Of a stretch of DNA of 61,909 bases, positions 49,158 through 61,124 are shown piece after piece. This stretch comes from Conidiobolus incongruus B7586 (lineage: Eukaryota; Entomophthoromycota; Entomophthoromycetes; Entomophthorales; Conidiobolaceae): positions 1 to 61,909 of the forward strand of contig JNEM01007302.1 of assembly GCA_000697335.1 (NCBI GenBank). Reading direction: 5' to 3'. The first letter of the stretch is position 1; the number at the start of each line of letters is the position of its first letter. The notes beneath the pieces were generated by a model. It saw only the letters and a program-made list of their open reading frames with translations. It did no database searches and was not told the origin of the DNA. Position numbers and translations under genes: made by a program.

Positions 49158-51331
49158 ATGTCAGTTTATGCAGTACCAGTCGGACAAGCGAAAAGTCCTG
49201 ATGAAACTCCAGTTTACAGAAATATAGATCATGTTGACAAATTGGCAGAAATACCTGACAATGAACCAAAAACGATATATGAATTACTTCAAAATGGTAA
49301 ATAATATGACATTTATTCTGGTTCTCATATTGATTTACTGAGTTGATTATTAGCTTTTGAAAAGCATAAGGATGAATTATATTTGGGATCTATACTGAAA
49401 GATCCTAAAACAAGTAAACCAATCAATGAGATCAAATGGCTAACCTATGGGCAGGTTCAAGAATATGTCGAAAAGATTGCTAATGGCCTCTGGCACCTAA
49501 TTACCGAGAATAATTTGTCCAAGCCCAATAAGCAATCCTCAGTTGCCTTTTATGCTCCCAATTCTTTCGAAATATGGACTGGTGATTTAGCTTGTAGTTA
49601 CCATAGATTAATTTCGGTAGGTATTTTTGATACTTATGGGTCTGACATTGCTATTCAAGTTCTGAACAACTGCGAAGCTTCCATTATATTTACACATACC
49701 CATAAGTTGCCTTTTCTATTATCTAATTACACCAAATTAAATCATCTAAAGATCATCATTTGTGTTGATGATCTACCATTAAATGCGCCTCCAAAGTCCT
49801 ATAGTACAATATTTAGACAGTGGGCCAAATCTACGGATATATTGTTAATGAACTATGATGAACTCCTGAAACTAGGGACTAATCACAATTATCCTCATCA
49901 AAAACCTAGCCCAGAAGATATAGTTTCTCTCTGCTACACATCAGGGACGACTGGAACACCAAAAGGGGCGATTCAAACCAATTCCAATTTCATATCATCA
50001 ACCTATTCCTCATCTCTCGTTCTGAGACAATTAGATGAAAGATTAATTACCCTATCTTATCTTCCTCTTGCTCATGTATATGAGAGATATGTCCTATATC
50101 AATTACTCTGGTGCGGAGCTCAAGTCGGATTTTATAGTGGTGATATCACTAGACTATTGGAGGATGCCCAGTTAGTAAAACCAACTCTTTTCTTATCAAT
50201 TCCACGTATTTTAAATCGTATAAAAGATACCATCGTCCAAACTTACTCTAAAGGAGATGATGATAAAGCATTATTATTTAAACTTGGATTGGAGGCCAAA
50301 TTGCAGATACTGAAAGAAGAAGGTACTTTCGCTCATGAAGAATGGGACAAATTATTATTCAATAAAATTTCCAAGATCCTTGGGGGTAATGTTCAAGTTA
50401 TTGTGACTGGATCTGCACCAACGTCAGAAGAAACTAAAGACTTTTTTAAGGTGGTATTCAGTAGTCTTATTCTTGAAGGCTACGGTTCCACAGAAACTAG
50501 CTCTAATATCACCAACAATCCAGCTAGTTCGAGTACTCCTGGGCATGTGGGTGCTCCCAATGGTTGTAATGAGATTAAGTTAAAAAGTGTTCCTGAGATG
50601 AATTATTTAGTCACAGATAAGCCATATCCAAGAGGCGAAATATTGGTAAGAGGGTCAAACATTTTTAAAGGATATTACAATCAACCAGAAATGACGAGAG
50701 AAGTCATTGATGAAGATGGATTTTATAAAACAGGAGATATTGGCTATATTGACGAACATGGATTGCTTTATATCATCGATAGAAAATCTAGTGTATTTAA
50801 GCTAAGTCAAGGTGAATATGTTACACCAGAAAGAGTAGAATTAGCGGTACAACGTCATCCGGTAGTACAAACATGCTGGGTTGGTGGCAAAAGTACAGAA
50901 AACTATCCTATTGCTATCATTATTCCAAATCCAGAAGCATTCAAATCTTGGTATTTTGATCGCTTTGATGTGAAAATAGAAGATAGCAAATTACATAGCA
51001 TTTATCAAGAAGATCGAGTTATAGAAGCATTATGCAACGAGATCAAAGATACTTGTATTGAATCCAAATTATCTGGGTAACAATATTTGATCAATAATGT
51101 TTATCATTAAATTAATCATTTTATTAGATTTGAAATACCAAAAAGAATTTACTTGGAATCAATTCCTTTCAGTATAGAAAATGAACTTTTGACACCTACG
51201 TAAGTGTAAATTTATAAAAGTATAAAATAATTATATATTAACTTGTGTTTATTAGCCAAAAATTATGTCGGCCAAGATTGCATAATCATTATAAATCAAT
51301 AATGAATAAGTTATATGAATTGAAAAATTAA
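49158..51331 (+). CDS. Long-chain acyl-CoA synthetase J (Faa2/ACSL type), intact, 4 exons
   Basis: Exons: 49158-49296, 49354-51076, 51128-51199, 51256-51331; 669 residues. Exon sizes and phases match the array copies exactly, so it shares their ancestor, but its sequence is the most divergent. It keeps YLPLAHVYER, the usual LACS form, where the array copies have YMPLSHCYER. It has ETP in place of ETG in exon 1 and MSVYAVPVGQAKSPDETPVY as its start. Other motifs: CYTSGTTGTPKG, EGYGSTE, TGDIGYI, DRKSSVFKLSQGEY, LLTPTQKLCRPR. The tail is ELKN, without a peroxisomal signal. It is separated from the array by RAB3GAP1 and converges with the F-box gene. It could be close to the founder copy; that is inference from its conservative motifs. 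Confidence 0.92.
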
Positions 51332-52348
51332 TTTACTTTTTATTGTCAATAAATTCTTTTTTGAATCATGAAAACTATTTAATATCCACTATAAATGTCA
51401 ATCTTTATTTATGTAAAAATTAATAAATTATTGATACTTCATATTTAATTACAAATGATAATTTTGAAAAATATTTAAAAAAATTCTTAACAGTGATAGA
51501 TTATTAAATGAATTATAATATATTATTATTAAATAAAAATTAATAAAACTATTAACCAAATAGTGATTATATGAAAATATCTTTTTATTTTGAATTTAAT
51601 AAAATTATCTGTTTTATTTCTTATTCATTCTTCAATATATTTAAAGTGATTTGACAGGTTTTTTAATATATCTAAATATTATTTTTGGATCCTATTTCTT
51701 AAGTAAATTTACACCTTGTAATGAATTGAAATATTATGACATGCCAAATAGATTATTTATCATAGAAGAGAAGATCTAAAATCTATGAAGTATTTTAAAT
51801 TGGTTCCTCGAGTTATAACCCAATAATATGAATATTTAAGTAATACAATTGAAAAGCATCAGTATCTACATTTTTTAAATAATATTCAGAATAGTCACAG
51901 TTTGAGAATGTTTTGAACCTTTGGAGTTAGGAAATGAACGGAATATGCCAGATTCAAAACCTAAATAAAACGAAATAAAGAGGGTTCATGATATTATTAC
52001 ACATCCAAGATTGGTTAAAATTGGTAAATTAAAGGTGACGTAAAGGATATCTAGCATGTTCTCCCCCTGTTATTTATATTATGTTTAGTTTCATACTAAA
52101 TGTAAAGAAGGCAAATTGGATTTATTTATTAGATCTAAAGGGATTATCGGCGGTTATTTACTGTAATAAAGTAATTTAGATGGATTTAATTCAAGTTAAA
52201 TGGAATATTTATTTAGGGTAATGGTTTTCATGTGTGTTAATTTTCATTTATATTTAAACGAAACATTGCATATTATAGATTAATTAAAAGATATCTTTTG
52301 AATAAAAAAAATAAAATTTATTAAATGCGGATGATGATGAAACAATAA
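51332..52348. other. Spacer between the convergent J and F-box genes
   Basis: 1 kb without a recognisable gene. Both neighbouring genes end here, so it should hold only 3' untranslated and terminator sequence. Confidence 0.5.
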
Positions 52349-54133
52349 TTAGGCTTCATTAAACACATCCCTTTGGATGGGCTCAATGATACAGTCGGGT
52401 TTGATCGATTGGAGGGGTTGGGTTAGGGTAGGCTCGAAGTGATATTCAAGGAAAGAGAATTTTGCCAACCTGGTGAACGGAATTAAGAATTTATCTAATT
52501 GGATATAGTCAGGCAAAATGAAGAATTCGAAATTTTGCAGGGTGGAATAGCAGACCCATAGATTCTTGCTAGGGGATTTAAATCGCACTCTGGTCAGTCG
52601 TTTTAATTTGAGATCCGTCAATTTAAATAGTCGGGTCCTAATAAAATCAATAGATTGATCAGTAATAGGTATGAAGTCCAGCTCCAGACTCTCGAGACCG
52701 GGGTTATTTGAGGTTAGATGATTAATATGGTCATCATTGACATCAAGTAACAGATACATTTTCACAGAATTTAGCCGAGTACAACGAGTGAAGACATGAT
52801 TGAGATATTTTGGATTTATCCGACAGGATCCCAACGATATATGAGTGAGAGAGTTAAAAGCACTCTTGCAAAGGTATTTCAGAGAATATTCCAGATATCC
52901 TAATTGCTCTAATCGTATTGATTGTAATTGGTCATTCTGCTGCAGTAATTTGGCCAGCCATTCATCCAAAGTTCGGCCATTACTCTCACTAAAATGTTTT
53001 AAATATGTATCAAATGATTTGACAAGTGAGCTATTTAGTTTAATTGGAAATGAATTGCTAGAATCAATGGGATCAGAGATATAAGAATGCTCTCTCAAGT
53101 ATTGGCGCCATTCAGTTTCAAAGTAAGAATAATCGTACTGATGTTCACCGAACCAATTTACCATTTCTAGTCTTCCTAAAAACTTGATGTTTTTTCGTAG
53201 GTGATTTAAATCCTGAGGCTCGATTCGAGTATTTACAAATGCTAATCTAGTCAAGTTGGGGCTATTCGTTATAGTATCATTAAAAAATTTAGGCAAAGGA
53301 ATTTTCGGTTGGCGGTTTCGAAATGATAGATGCTGAAGATTTGATAAAGGCTTCATTCTGAGTTTAGGGCTAGTTTCTTTCCAGTTAATACTATTCACAA
53401 AGTGAACCTTATTTAAGCCAGGGAATTTGTCTTGAAGATCAATTTGATAGGATGATGTAATCAACGGCTCAAAGTCAATGAAATTGAGTTCATTCACATT
53501 TCTATACTCACAATCTATGTCTTTAAAAATATTAGTCTTAAATGTACCTTGGATGGTCACTTGTTGAATGAGTTTCCTTGTGGCTGCAAGCAAATATAAC
53601 TTGTCTTTAGTACTTGTATTAAAATTCGCACCGCGCTTTGATAAGGTGCCGAGTGTCATATGTGAGTAGAAATGCGGTGTGAATACTTTGCACCATCTTT
53701 TATTGATTAATCGACAATTGGCTATTTCTTGCTGAGAAAGATATGGTATAATGCGAAGGTGGAGACGATTGGGATAATCAAAGAGCTTAGTTAAACTGGA
53801 TTTTGTCTCAATTGGACTCGGAGAGAGTTCTGGAGGTGGGAGACGCTGATGCTGATGCTCGAGAATGGAACCTTTCGCGCTAAGTTGAATATTCCTTAAC
53901 TCCTGTTCAAGCATAGAGACAGCCTGAGGTCTTTTGGACTTGGCTGGAGGCTTGAAAAAATGATCGTCAATATCAATTGTGAGATCTTCCGAATAAGATT
54001 CGGTGTCCTGTACTGTTTGGTCAAGGTTATACTTGTCTATCAAGACAAAGGCATCCTCGTCAAACGGACAGTCGTCTGGTGGCGTCTCTGGAGGATCAGA
54101 AGAGAGCATGTCTCGGATAAATGAGTTATACAT
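52349..54133 (-). CDS. F-box protein with leucine-rich region, single exon
   Basis: 594 residues without introns. Residues 15-60 are acidic (PDDCPFDEDAF, YSEDLTIDIDDHFF), followed by a polar linker. An F-box sits at about 117-158, with the pattern P-x-R-L-H-L-R-I-I-P-Y-L, then EIANCRLINKRWCKVF and HFYSH. The remaining 400 residues are irregular leucine-rich repeats (LNHLRKNIKFLGRL, SLTHISLGSCRINPKYL, LESLELDFIPITDQS). By family it would be the substrate-recognition subunit of an SCF ubiquitin ligase, binding Skp1 through the F-box. The target cannot be predicted. The ATG at 54133 is the first in a long open frame, and the DNA before it turns AT-rich. Fungal genomes hold many such genes of uncertain role. 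Confidence 0.85.
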   Translation of the reverse strand: MYNSFIRDMLSSDPPETPPDDCPFDEDAFVLIDKYNLDQTVQDTESYSEDLTIDIDDHFFKPPAKSKRPQAVSMLEQELRNIQLSAKGSILEHQHQRLPPPELSPSPIETKSSLTKLFDYPNRLHLRIIPYLSQQEIANCRLINKRWCKVFTPHFYSHMTLGTLSKRGANFNTSTKDKLYLLAATRKLIQQVTIQGTFKTNIFKDIDCEYRNVNELNFIDFEPLITSSYQIDLQDKFPGLNKVHFVNSINWKETSPKLRMKPLSNLQHLSFRNRQPKIPLPKFFNDTITNSPNLTRLAFVNTRIEPQDLNHLRKNIKFLGRLEMVNWFGEHQYDYSYFETEWRQYLREHSYISDPIDSSNSFPIKLNSSLVKSFDTYLKHFSESNGRTLDEWLAKLLQQNDQLQSIRLEQLGYLEYSLKYLCKSAFNSLTHISLGSCRINPKYLNHVFTRCTRLNSVKMYLLLDVNDDHINHLTSNNPGLESLELDFIPITDQSIDFIRTRLFKLTDLKLKRLTRVRFKSPSKNLWVCYSTLQNFEFFILPDYIQLDKFLIPFTRLAKFSFLEYHFEPTLTQPLQSIKPDCIIEPIQRDVFNEA

Positions 54134-57100
54134 TTGAAAGAATCAGGAAACAAGGAACAAATAAAGAAAAAGGAAGTAGAGTTTACTTTAAGTGTGGATA
54201 GAATGGGACTGTTGATGAGGTGTGTTGTATGTGTGGTGTGGTATGTAAAACGAAGGGATAATTCAGAATAAAAATTGAAATTGGGATAAAAAACATTTTA
54301 ATCTTAAAATATTTCACATCGCCCCCAGTTATATACTTTATGAAATTATCCCTGATTCAATTCAGCCAATCATATCCACGAATCAAATCACTTTTAAAAA
54401 TGATTGGACAATTCTTTCGATATATCCCAGTCCCTTTTTGGTAACTCAAAAATCACAAATTGAAATTGACAATTGACAATTGAAAACAATGACAAAAGCA
54501 AAATTAAAAATTAACTCCACAATCAATTTATGTTTAATTCTAATTGAATGTTCGACTATAGTAACTTGTTATTAAAACTATGTTCTTGCTTGTAAATGGT
54601 TAAATGAATTAGAAATAAAATCTTAATAATGATGAATAAACTGAACTCGATACGACTATCATAGCAATATAATTCTGATAACAGAAGACTTCGAGAGATT
54701 CAGGGGCTTCAGAAGTGACAAATTAGGAGTTATCAACTGAATTTTGACTTAATCAAACTCAACAAAATCATGGCTACATTTGATTGAATATTACTCCAAC
54801 CACTAAAAAATCATGAGATCATCCTTTATATTAAAACTCGATCAGTTATAGCTAATATTTAAATGGTATGAAATAATAATATTTTACATTAATCTATTGT
54901 AATATCAGATTTAACAATAACCAGTATTCAATAGTAAATAAATTGATTAAACAATATATTGAACTATATGTTATATAATCAAAATCATGGTAGATATATT
55001 TTCATTAATATCGATATATTCACTTGAATCGACTCAATACCCATTATATTAGAATGAAATCGCAATTAATTTCAAATAAACTAGCATTCAACAAAAATGG
55101 GTCGATTTGAAATGATTAATGATTAATAGCAAATTATTGGATTTTAAAATTCAAATAAATCCATGACGATCTCCTTAAACGGTATAAAAAATAGTATATT
55201 TTCTAATACCTTTAAAAGAGATTACAAAGTTAAATTGTTAATTTTTAAAACTAAAATACCACTTCAATTTTATTTATTTAAATCATTTCACTCTTTTTAT
55301 TTTCTGGAAATTTCATTTTAACTTTATATTATAATAGATTTAAAGTTTATCAAAAATTTAAATTTAATTTCAATTTATACACTATTCAAGTTAATTTATT
55401 TTTTATTATCAGTGACATTTAATTAATAATTAAAAACCATCTATTACTTTATATATTAGACTAAACTTATAACATTATAATTATTATTCCATATAAATGA
55501 AATTGATAACCTAACGATTGATGAAGTTAATGATGTAATTAGACATATTAAACCAATAACATACAAATAATATATCACCAATCTAAAAAATTTAATATTA
55601 TTTCCAATTTTATTAAATTACAATCCAATCAATATTATTAATATTATATCATATTTGCAATATAATAAAGTAAATAATCCTCATATTAGGCAAAATTCAA
55701 ATTATTTAAATTTCAATATTTCAAACTTCAATTATGAATTTAATTATGGAAATATGTAGGGGATTAAAATTCGAAATTATCTCCTTAATTTAAGTCCAAT
55801 GTCTGATTAAATTATTTCCCCGAATTGATTAATATTTGTTAATTTTTGAGTATTGAAGCTGACTAACTCAATTTGAGATTTTGAGAATTTAGAATATTTT
55901 TTTTATATTACCCTTTGATTTTCCTTATTTTAGTAATTCCTACAATTTGTTAGTTAATATTGTTGTCATAAATTACACTTTTTTCGTCATTTTATTTATT
56001 AAATATATTAGTTATATTATTAAATTTTAATTATAAACGATGATATTCAAATGTAAAAATATCATTCTAGAAAGAACCTTGAACCTAATCTGTCTACATC
56101 TTCATACTATGGAATTATTAATAGTAAATTACAATGATGTATAAACCTATTTATTAGAAAATTAATAATATTTATAATTAAATAATTATGGAATTTATCC
56201 TATATATTTGTATATATTACTTGAATAATTATTGAATAATATCAAATATTTCTATTTGATATAGTATGACTAAAAATTTCAAATTATTTTAATTGATATA
56301 CAATACCTTTTTAGTAGCCACTTATTATAACATTCCCTAATATCATAGTATATATTATTTTTTGGCTAAGAAAATCAATTTCGATATACAAAGAAATATT
56401 ACTGATAATATTGATATTATTAATAATAAAGTATATATATATATCAATGTGCATTTATTAATATAATTCTGGAGGTGATTAATGTATACAAATATATTAC
56501 GAGAAAATATTTTAAAAATCGCAATTATTTTATATTATAGTCAAATTCCTCGTTAAGATGAATATTTGAACTTTATCAAATACTAATCATCCCTATTAGA
56601 TAAAATGAATGATAGTTTTTGTTATTTTAATTTCAAAATCAACTATTATGATAAATATTAATATTTTTAAAATATTAACAATTATTTAAGGTTCATTATT
56701 CATTTAATTTATGATGATACTATATTATACATATACTAACAAACTTTTACCATATGTTTTCTCAAGTAATCGTTCACAAAAGGTTTACTTCTCTGATATT
56801 CTGCGCTAATTTTTAAATTAATAAATAATATTGAGATGTGATTTGTTAAAGAATTACTATCACTGTTATGCAAGTATGAACATTATTACTCACTTTGGAC
56901 ACCGTTTTCCCCATCTGACCTAAACCTAATTATCAAAATCAAAAATGAAAAAAATTAATAATCAATAATTTGTTTACAATACCCTGAAAAATACCATACA
57001 ATAAATATGTACATAAAACTAGGGGTAATTTACTATAAATTCGAAAAATCACTCCATTATAATTTAAATTTTTTAATTTTATCAAGTGATTGTTGAGTGA

Positions 57101-58290
57101 AGAATGGTATTTTATTTAATATTAATTTTTGATTATTCGATTAGTTTTTTGATAGATATAATCTCTTTCAAATTTTAATATAATCAGAGTTTTTAAAATT
57201 CATTTAAATTCATCAATAATTGCAAAAATTTATTTTAGATATCTTACTATTATTAAAGTTTACTGATGTATTTAATAAATTATGATTTATTATTTTTAAA
57301 TATTAATTTCTTGAATTAAGCCAATTAAAAGAGCTTAGACTGTTTAAAATATTTACATAAAAATTAATCTATCTAAATATCAAATGATGAATATTTTAGC
57401 ATTTCTATTATCAAAATTATGTAATGCTTTTATACTATTTAATTGCAAGGTTTTTATAAAAAACTCAATTATTTAAATATGATTCCCATTCTTGGCAATA
57501 TAGTACAAAATTAACAGTGATTCCAATTAATTCAAAAATAAATTAAAGTTGATACTTTGATAAACCTTGAAAAATCACTTAAACCTTTATTTTGATTGAT
57601 TAAAAGATTATTAGATTAATATTAAACTAGATGGATGATATTGCAATTGCCCATTCTAGACTTTCAGCTTGTATCTGAATATAAATTGATAATGATGGAG
57701 ATTTATTAAAAATAAATTAAATTCTGGATTGGAGGGAACAAGCTATATCGGTTAGGCTAAACCTCGATTTTAATTATATAATATATTTATATATATACTA
57801 AATAATATTCTCACATTTTTTAGATTTTTCAAACAAATGATATCAAATTAAAAAAACAAATTCATAATATTATACATATTTAATAATTTCAAATAACATA
57901 AATATCTGTTAAACTAAGAATTGCGAGTTTTTTTTCATATTTTATAAATTTATATATTTTTCTAAATTTTTTAAAATTAACCTATAGATATTTATTATTA
58001 AAACAGATTTAAACCATTATATATAAGTATTAAAAATATGGAACTTAATTTTTCTATTTTGTAATTATTTAAATAATTATAGTATTATAAATTTTAATAT
58101 AAATAAATCAAGCAGTGCGCAAGTCGAAACTGGAATTATTTTGGTCATCACACAATTTCTCGTTTAATATAAGCTTGACTAAAAATGATTGGAAATTAAC
58201 AATAATTTTTATCAATATTCCCAATATTATAATAAATTGGCATGGGAAAATGGAGGTATTGCGTAGTATACCAAAATACTCACTTCTTAG
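54134..58290. other. 4.1-kb AT-rich intergenic DNA
   Basis: Apart from a GC-richer leader just upstream of the F-box gene (to about 54330), I see no gene, RNA or repeat. Confidence 0.5.
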
Positions 58291-58300
58291 TATAAAAGGT
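58291..58300 (+). promoter_or_regulatory. TATA box of the Asn/Gln-rich protein gene
   Basis: TATAAAAGGT lies about 58-67 bp before the ATG at 58358. It falls inside the upstream extension of the same open frame (from 58115), which argues that translation starts at 58358 and not further up. Confidence 0.55.
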
Positions 58301-58357
58301 GTGAATGGCCCATACCTACTGAACTCATTCATTTATAAGCAATCCAAAATAACCAAA

Positions 58358-59077
58358 ATGTCTACCCCTTATCGTCCTTCTGCTGACTATGCTAAGCCTA
58401 TTGATTTAACTGGATTAAATAACCAATCTAACTATAATAACAATAATAACAATAATAGCAATCATACTAACAATAACTATAATAATAATAATAATAATCC
58501 TTCCAATAACCAACAACAACCCGCTCAACCACACAAGGAAGAAGAAAATGATGGACCAAGCGGTTTAGCTATTGCCGGTGGTATCTTAGGTGGTTTAGCT
58601 GCTGCTGGTGCTGCTGCCTATGGTATTCACAAGTACAACGAGCATAAGAAGAACGAAAAGGAACAAAAGTATCAAGAGAGTTACAAGAAGCATGAATCTA
58701 ACTATAGTAAGACCAATCAACCCGCCATGGGGAGTGCTAAGCCTTCTCAACCCTCTCAATATCCTACCACTACCAATGGCCAAGGTAACTCTACTGCTCA
58801 ATCTTCTAAGAACAATGGCCAAAGCTATCCTAATCAAGGTTATCAACAACCCAGCAACCAATCTGGATACAATAATGGATCCAGTCAACACAACTACAAC
58901 AGCTCTCCTTCCACCTTTAACTCCCAATATGGTAATGGAGCCCAACCCTACAACCAAAACAATGGAAGTCACCAATCCTCCCCCTCCAACGGTCAAAGCT
59001 ATAACCAAGGATACCAATCCAACTCATCATATGGCTCTAACAACCAATACAACCAACAACCACCCACTCGCTATTAA
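58358..59077 (+). CDS. Asn/Gln/Ser-rich low-complexity protein with a glycine-zipper segment
   Basis: 239 residues from MSTPYRPSADY. Residues about 20-60 are Asn runs (up to seven Asn). About 65-72 is an acidic stretch (HKEEEND). About 74-95 is a Gly/Ala-rich hydrophobic segment (GLAIAGGILGGLAAAGAAAY) followed by a charged IHKYNEHKKNEKEQKY helix. The rest is Ser, Asn, Gln, Tyr and Pro. Glycine-zipper segments of this type can pack in membranes or oligomers; the prion-like tails suggest condensation or aggregation. Function unknown. Codons are strongly selected (GGT, GCT, TCT, ACC, AAC, CAA, AAG), unlike the neighbouring genes, so the gene is probably highly expressed. The frame is open upstream to 58115, but that part is AT-rich and contains the TATA box, so the later ATG is preferred. 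A long frame on the opposite strand is a by-product of the codon bias. Confidence 0.8.
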   Translation: MSTPYRPSADYAKPIDLTGLNNQSNYNNNNNNNSNHTNNNYNNNNNNPSNNQQQPAQPHKEEENDGPSGLAIAGGILGGLAAAGAAAYGIHKYNEHKKNEKEQKYQESYKKHESNYSKTNQPAMGSAKPSQPSQYPTTTNGQGNSTAQSSKNNGQSYPNQGYQQPSNQSGYNNGSSQHNYNSSPSTFNSQYGNGAQPYNQNNGSHQSSPSNGQSYNQGYQSNSSYGSNNQYNQQPPTRY

Positions 59078-60128
59078 AAGGTAAAGTAAATTTATCAAAT
59101 ATATTATAAGTAATTTCATATAATATAAACTTATGTTAACAATTTTGAAATATTACTTGGTCAAATTAATTCAAAGTATTACATGAATTGAAAGGATAAT
59201 CTTAATATATTATTTCATTTTAATATATAATTATAAAAGTACGAATTAGATATTACATCATTGAATTTTAATTAAATCTTCTAAAAATTTAAGTTATTAA
59301 TTCACCAATTATTTAAAAAAAAGTCTTTATCATTTATAAATTTATTTACTAAAATACTGGCATGTTTATAATATTAATTTATTATAATTAATTTTGATAT
59401 ATATTTTTTAGAATATCAATATATTAAAAGGATAAAATGAATGTAATGAATTCAACTACCAATATGTATAATAAATATACTATTATTTTATTAACCAAAT
59501 AAATATCATAAAATTATTAAAGATTTTTGTATCATTATTAAATCAGATATTATATATTTATATATTCGAAAGTTGATATATCATCAATAATTCCCAATTT
59601 CAATTTCAGTTCATATAAATTATTATCATATATTTATTTTATTGTCATTACAATATAAAAAATCAATATAAATATATATAATAATTTTTTAACAGTGATT
59701 TTCAAATTACTAAATTCCATTTTAATAAATAATTAATTCCTTTTTATTAAAATTGAATTAATTTTATATTTTTAAAAAAGAAATTAAAATAATATGCTTA
59801 CTATGATAATTCTTTGTTAATTATTATTTTCTTTTTCATTCATAAAGCTTGTAATAAATAAATAAATTAAAAATATTAAAATATAATATTATAATTTCAA
59901 ACATATTTTTAAACAATGAAAATATAGCAAAATAGTAATAAAAATCTACTATTTAAGTATTTTCTCTGTTAAATTAATTTCTTTTATATTAATATTATTA
60001 TCATTATTATATTCAATAATTAAAAAAAACTAAATTTTAATCAAATAAATATCTATTTAAATGTTACTTAACTATATGTATAATTTAAACATAATTAAAT
60101 GTGTTTGTTATATATCGAGACCAAATAA
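59078..60128. other. AT-rich intergenic DNA
   Basis: No gene recognised. Confidence 0.5.
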
Positions 60129-60400
60129 TTATGAATTGATCTTTGGTTCAGGGAGCCATGAATAATGTTCCCTTAGAGTGTTAAATATATGAAAGAACAA
60201 TACAACTATAAGAATCTTATATCCAAATCCAATTCTAATACCAAAAGTAAGTCCTAAACGCTTATAGAAGATAGTTAATACAAATAGGAAAACATATAAT
60301 ATTATATACAATTCCCCAAGAAAGCAACAGGAGGCTATTGTCAACCATATCAGACCTATTAAGTATGGAAGTTTTGAAGAACCAATTCCACGTTATTCAT
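60129..60400 (-). CDS. Hydrophobic terminal exon or fragment of a membrane protein
   Basis: On the - strand an open frame beginning at about 60396 (GIGSSKLPYLIGLIWLTIAS) continues through the ATG at 60344 to a stop at 60129. It shows about three hydrophobic segments (LIGLIWLTIASCCF; LYIILYVFLFVLTIFY; YKILIVVLFFHIF) and a polar end REHYSWLPEPKINS. It would suit the last exon of a multi-pass protein, but I found no upstream exon and cannot name it. It may be a pseudogene fragment. The island is somewhat richer in GC than its flanks. Confidence 0.3.
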
Positions 60401-61124
60401 ATATATTGATTAAATAGATATTATTTCTGATAATGAAAGTATAATATGTTTATTATCAAATTATTTTAATTCTAATTAATGTAGATATTTTGATTAAAGT
60501 CAATACTTTAAATAAATGGAATATTTGTATTAAGCTACAGCAAAAAGGCTTAATAATACAAAGGTTAGAATTAATAAATGTTTTTTTATTATAATGGAGA
60601 ATATTTAAATAACTTATATAACGATCATATAAGTGAAAGTATAATATGACAATATAATTTACAATCAACAAACTTTTTAAATTGAAATAATATGAAATTT
60701 TGTATTATTTGATATATTATATTAAAACTATTAAATCGAGAAAATATATAATTATTGCTTTTAGCAGATATTTTCTTTAAATTAAGGTAATAAGGTTAAA
60801 TAAATTAATGTAAGGGAAATGAATTCAATTATTAATTTTTAAAAATATATTGTAATTTTGATTTTAATATTATTTTAATTTATTTATTTAATAATATACC
60901 TTTTGATATACTATTATTGTATTTTAAATTAAAATTTCATAAATAAATAGAAAGATTTAATGAGCTTTAATTTATTCAAAAGTTTATATTTAAATAAATT
61001 TATATTTCTGATTTTTAATTTTTATAATCAAAAAATATATTTGTATTTCTAATAAATAATATATACTCTTAGATAATAATGATTAAAATTTGAATATTTA
61101 ACTCAATTTATTAGATTCAAATTA
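60401..61124. other. AT-rich intergenic DNA
   Basis: No gene recognised. Confidence 0.45.

Noticed and set aside
52845-53084. 79-residue + strand frame opposite the F-box gene
   Set aside because: Antisense shadow; no independent coding signal.
58115-58357. Upstream in-frame extension of the Asn/Gln-rich protein
   Set aside because: It is AT-rich, has none of the strong codon bias of the rest, and contains the TATA box. The ATG at 58358 is the better start.
58595-59017. 140-residue open frame on the - strand and another frame at 58608-59084 on the + strand, overlapping the Asn/Gln-rich gene
   Set aside because: Both are by-products of biased codons (CAA, AAC, TCT, GGT) that leave few stops in other frames. 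The sense frame has the TATA box and the low-complexity protein pattern.
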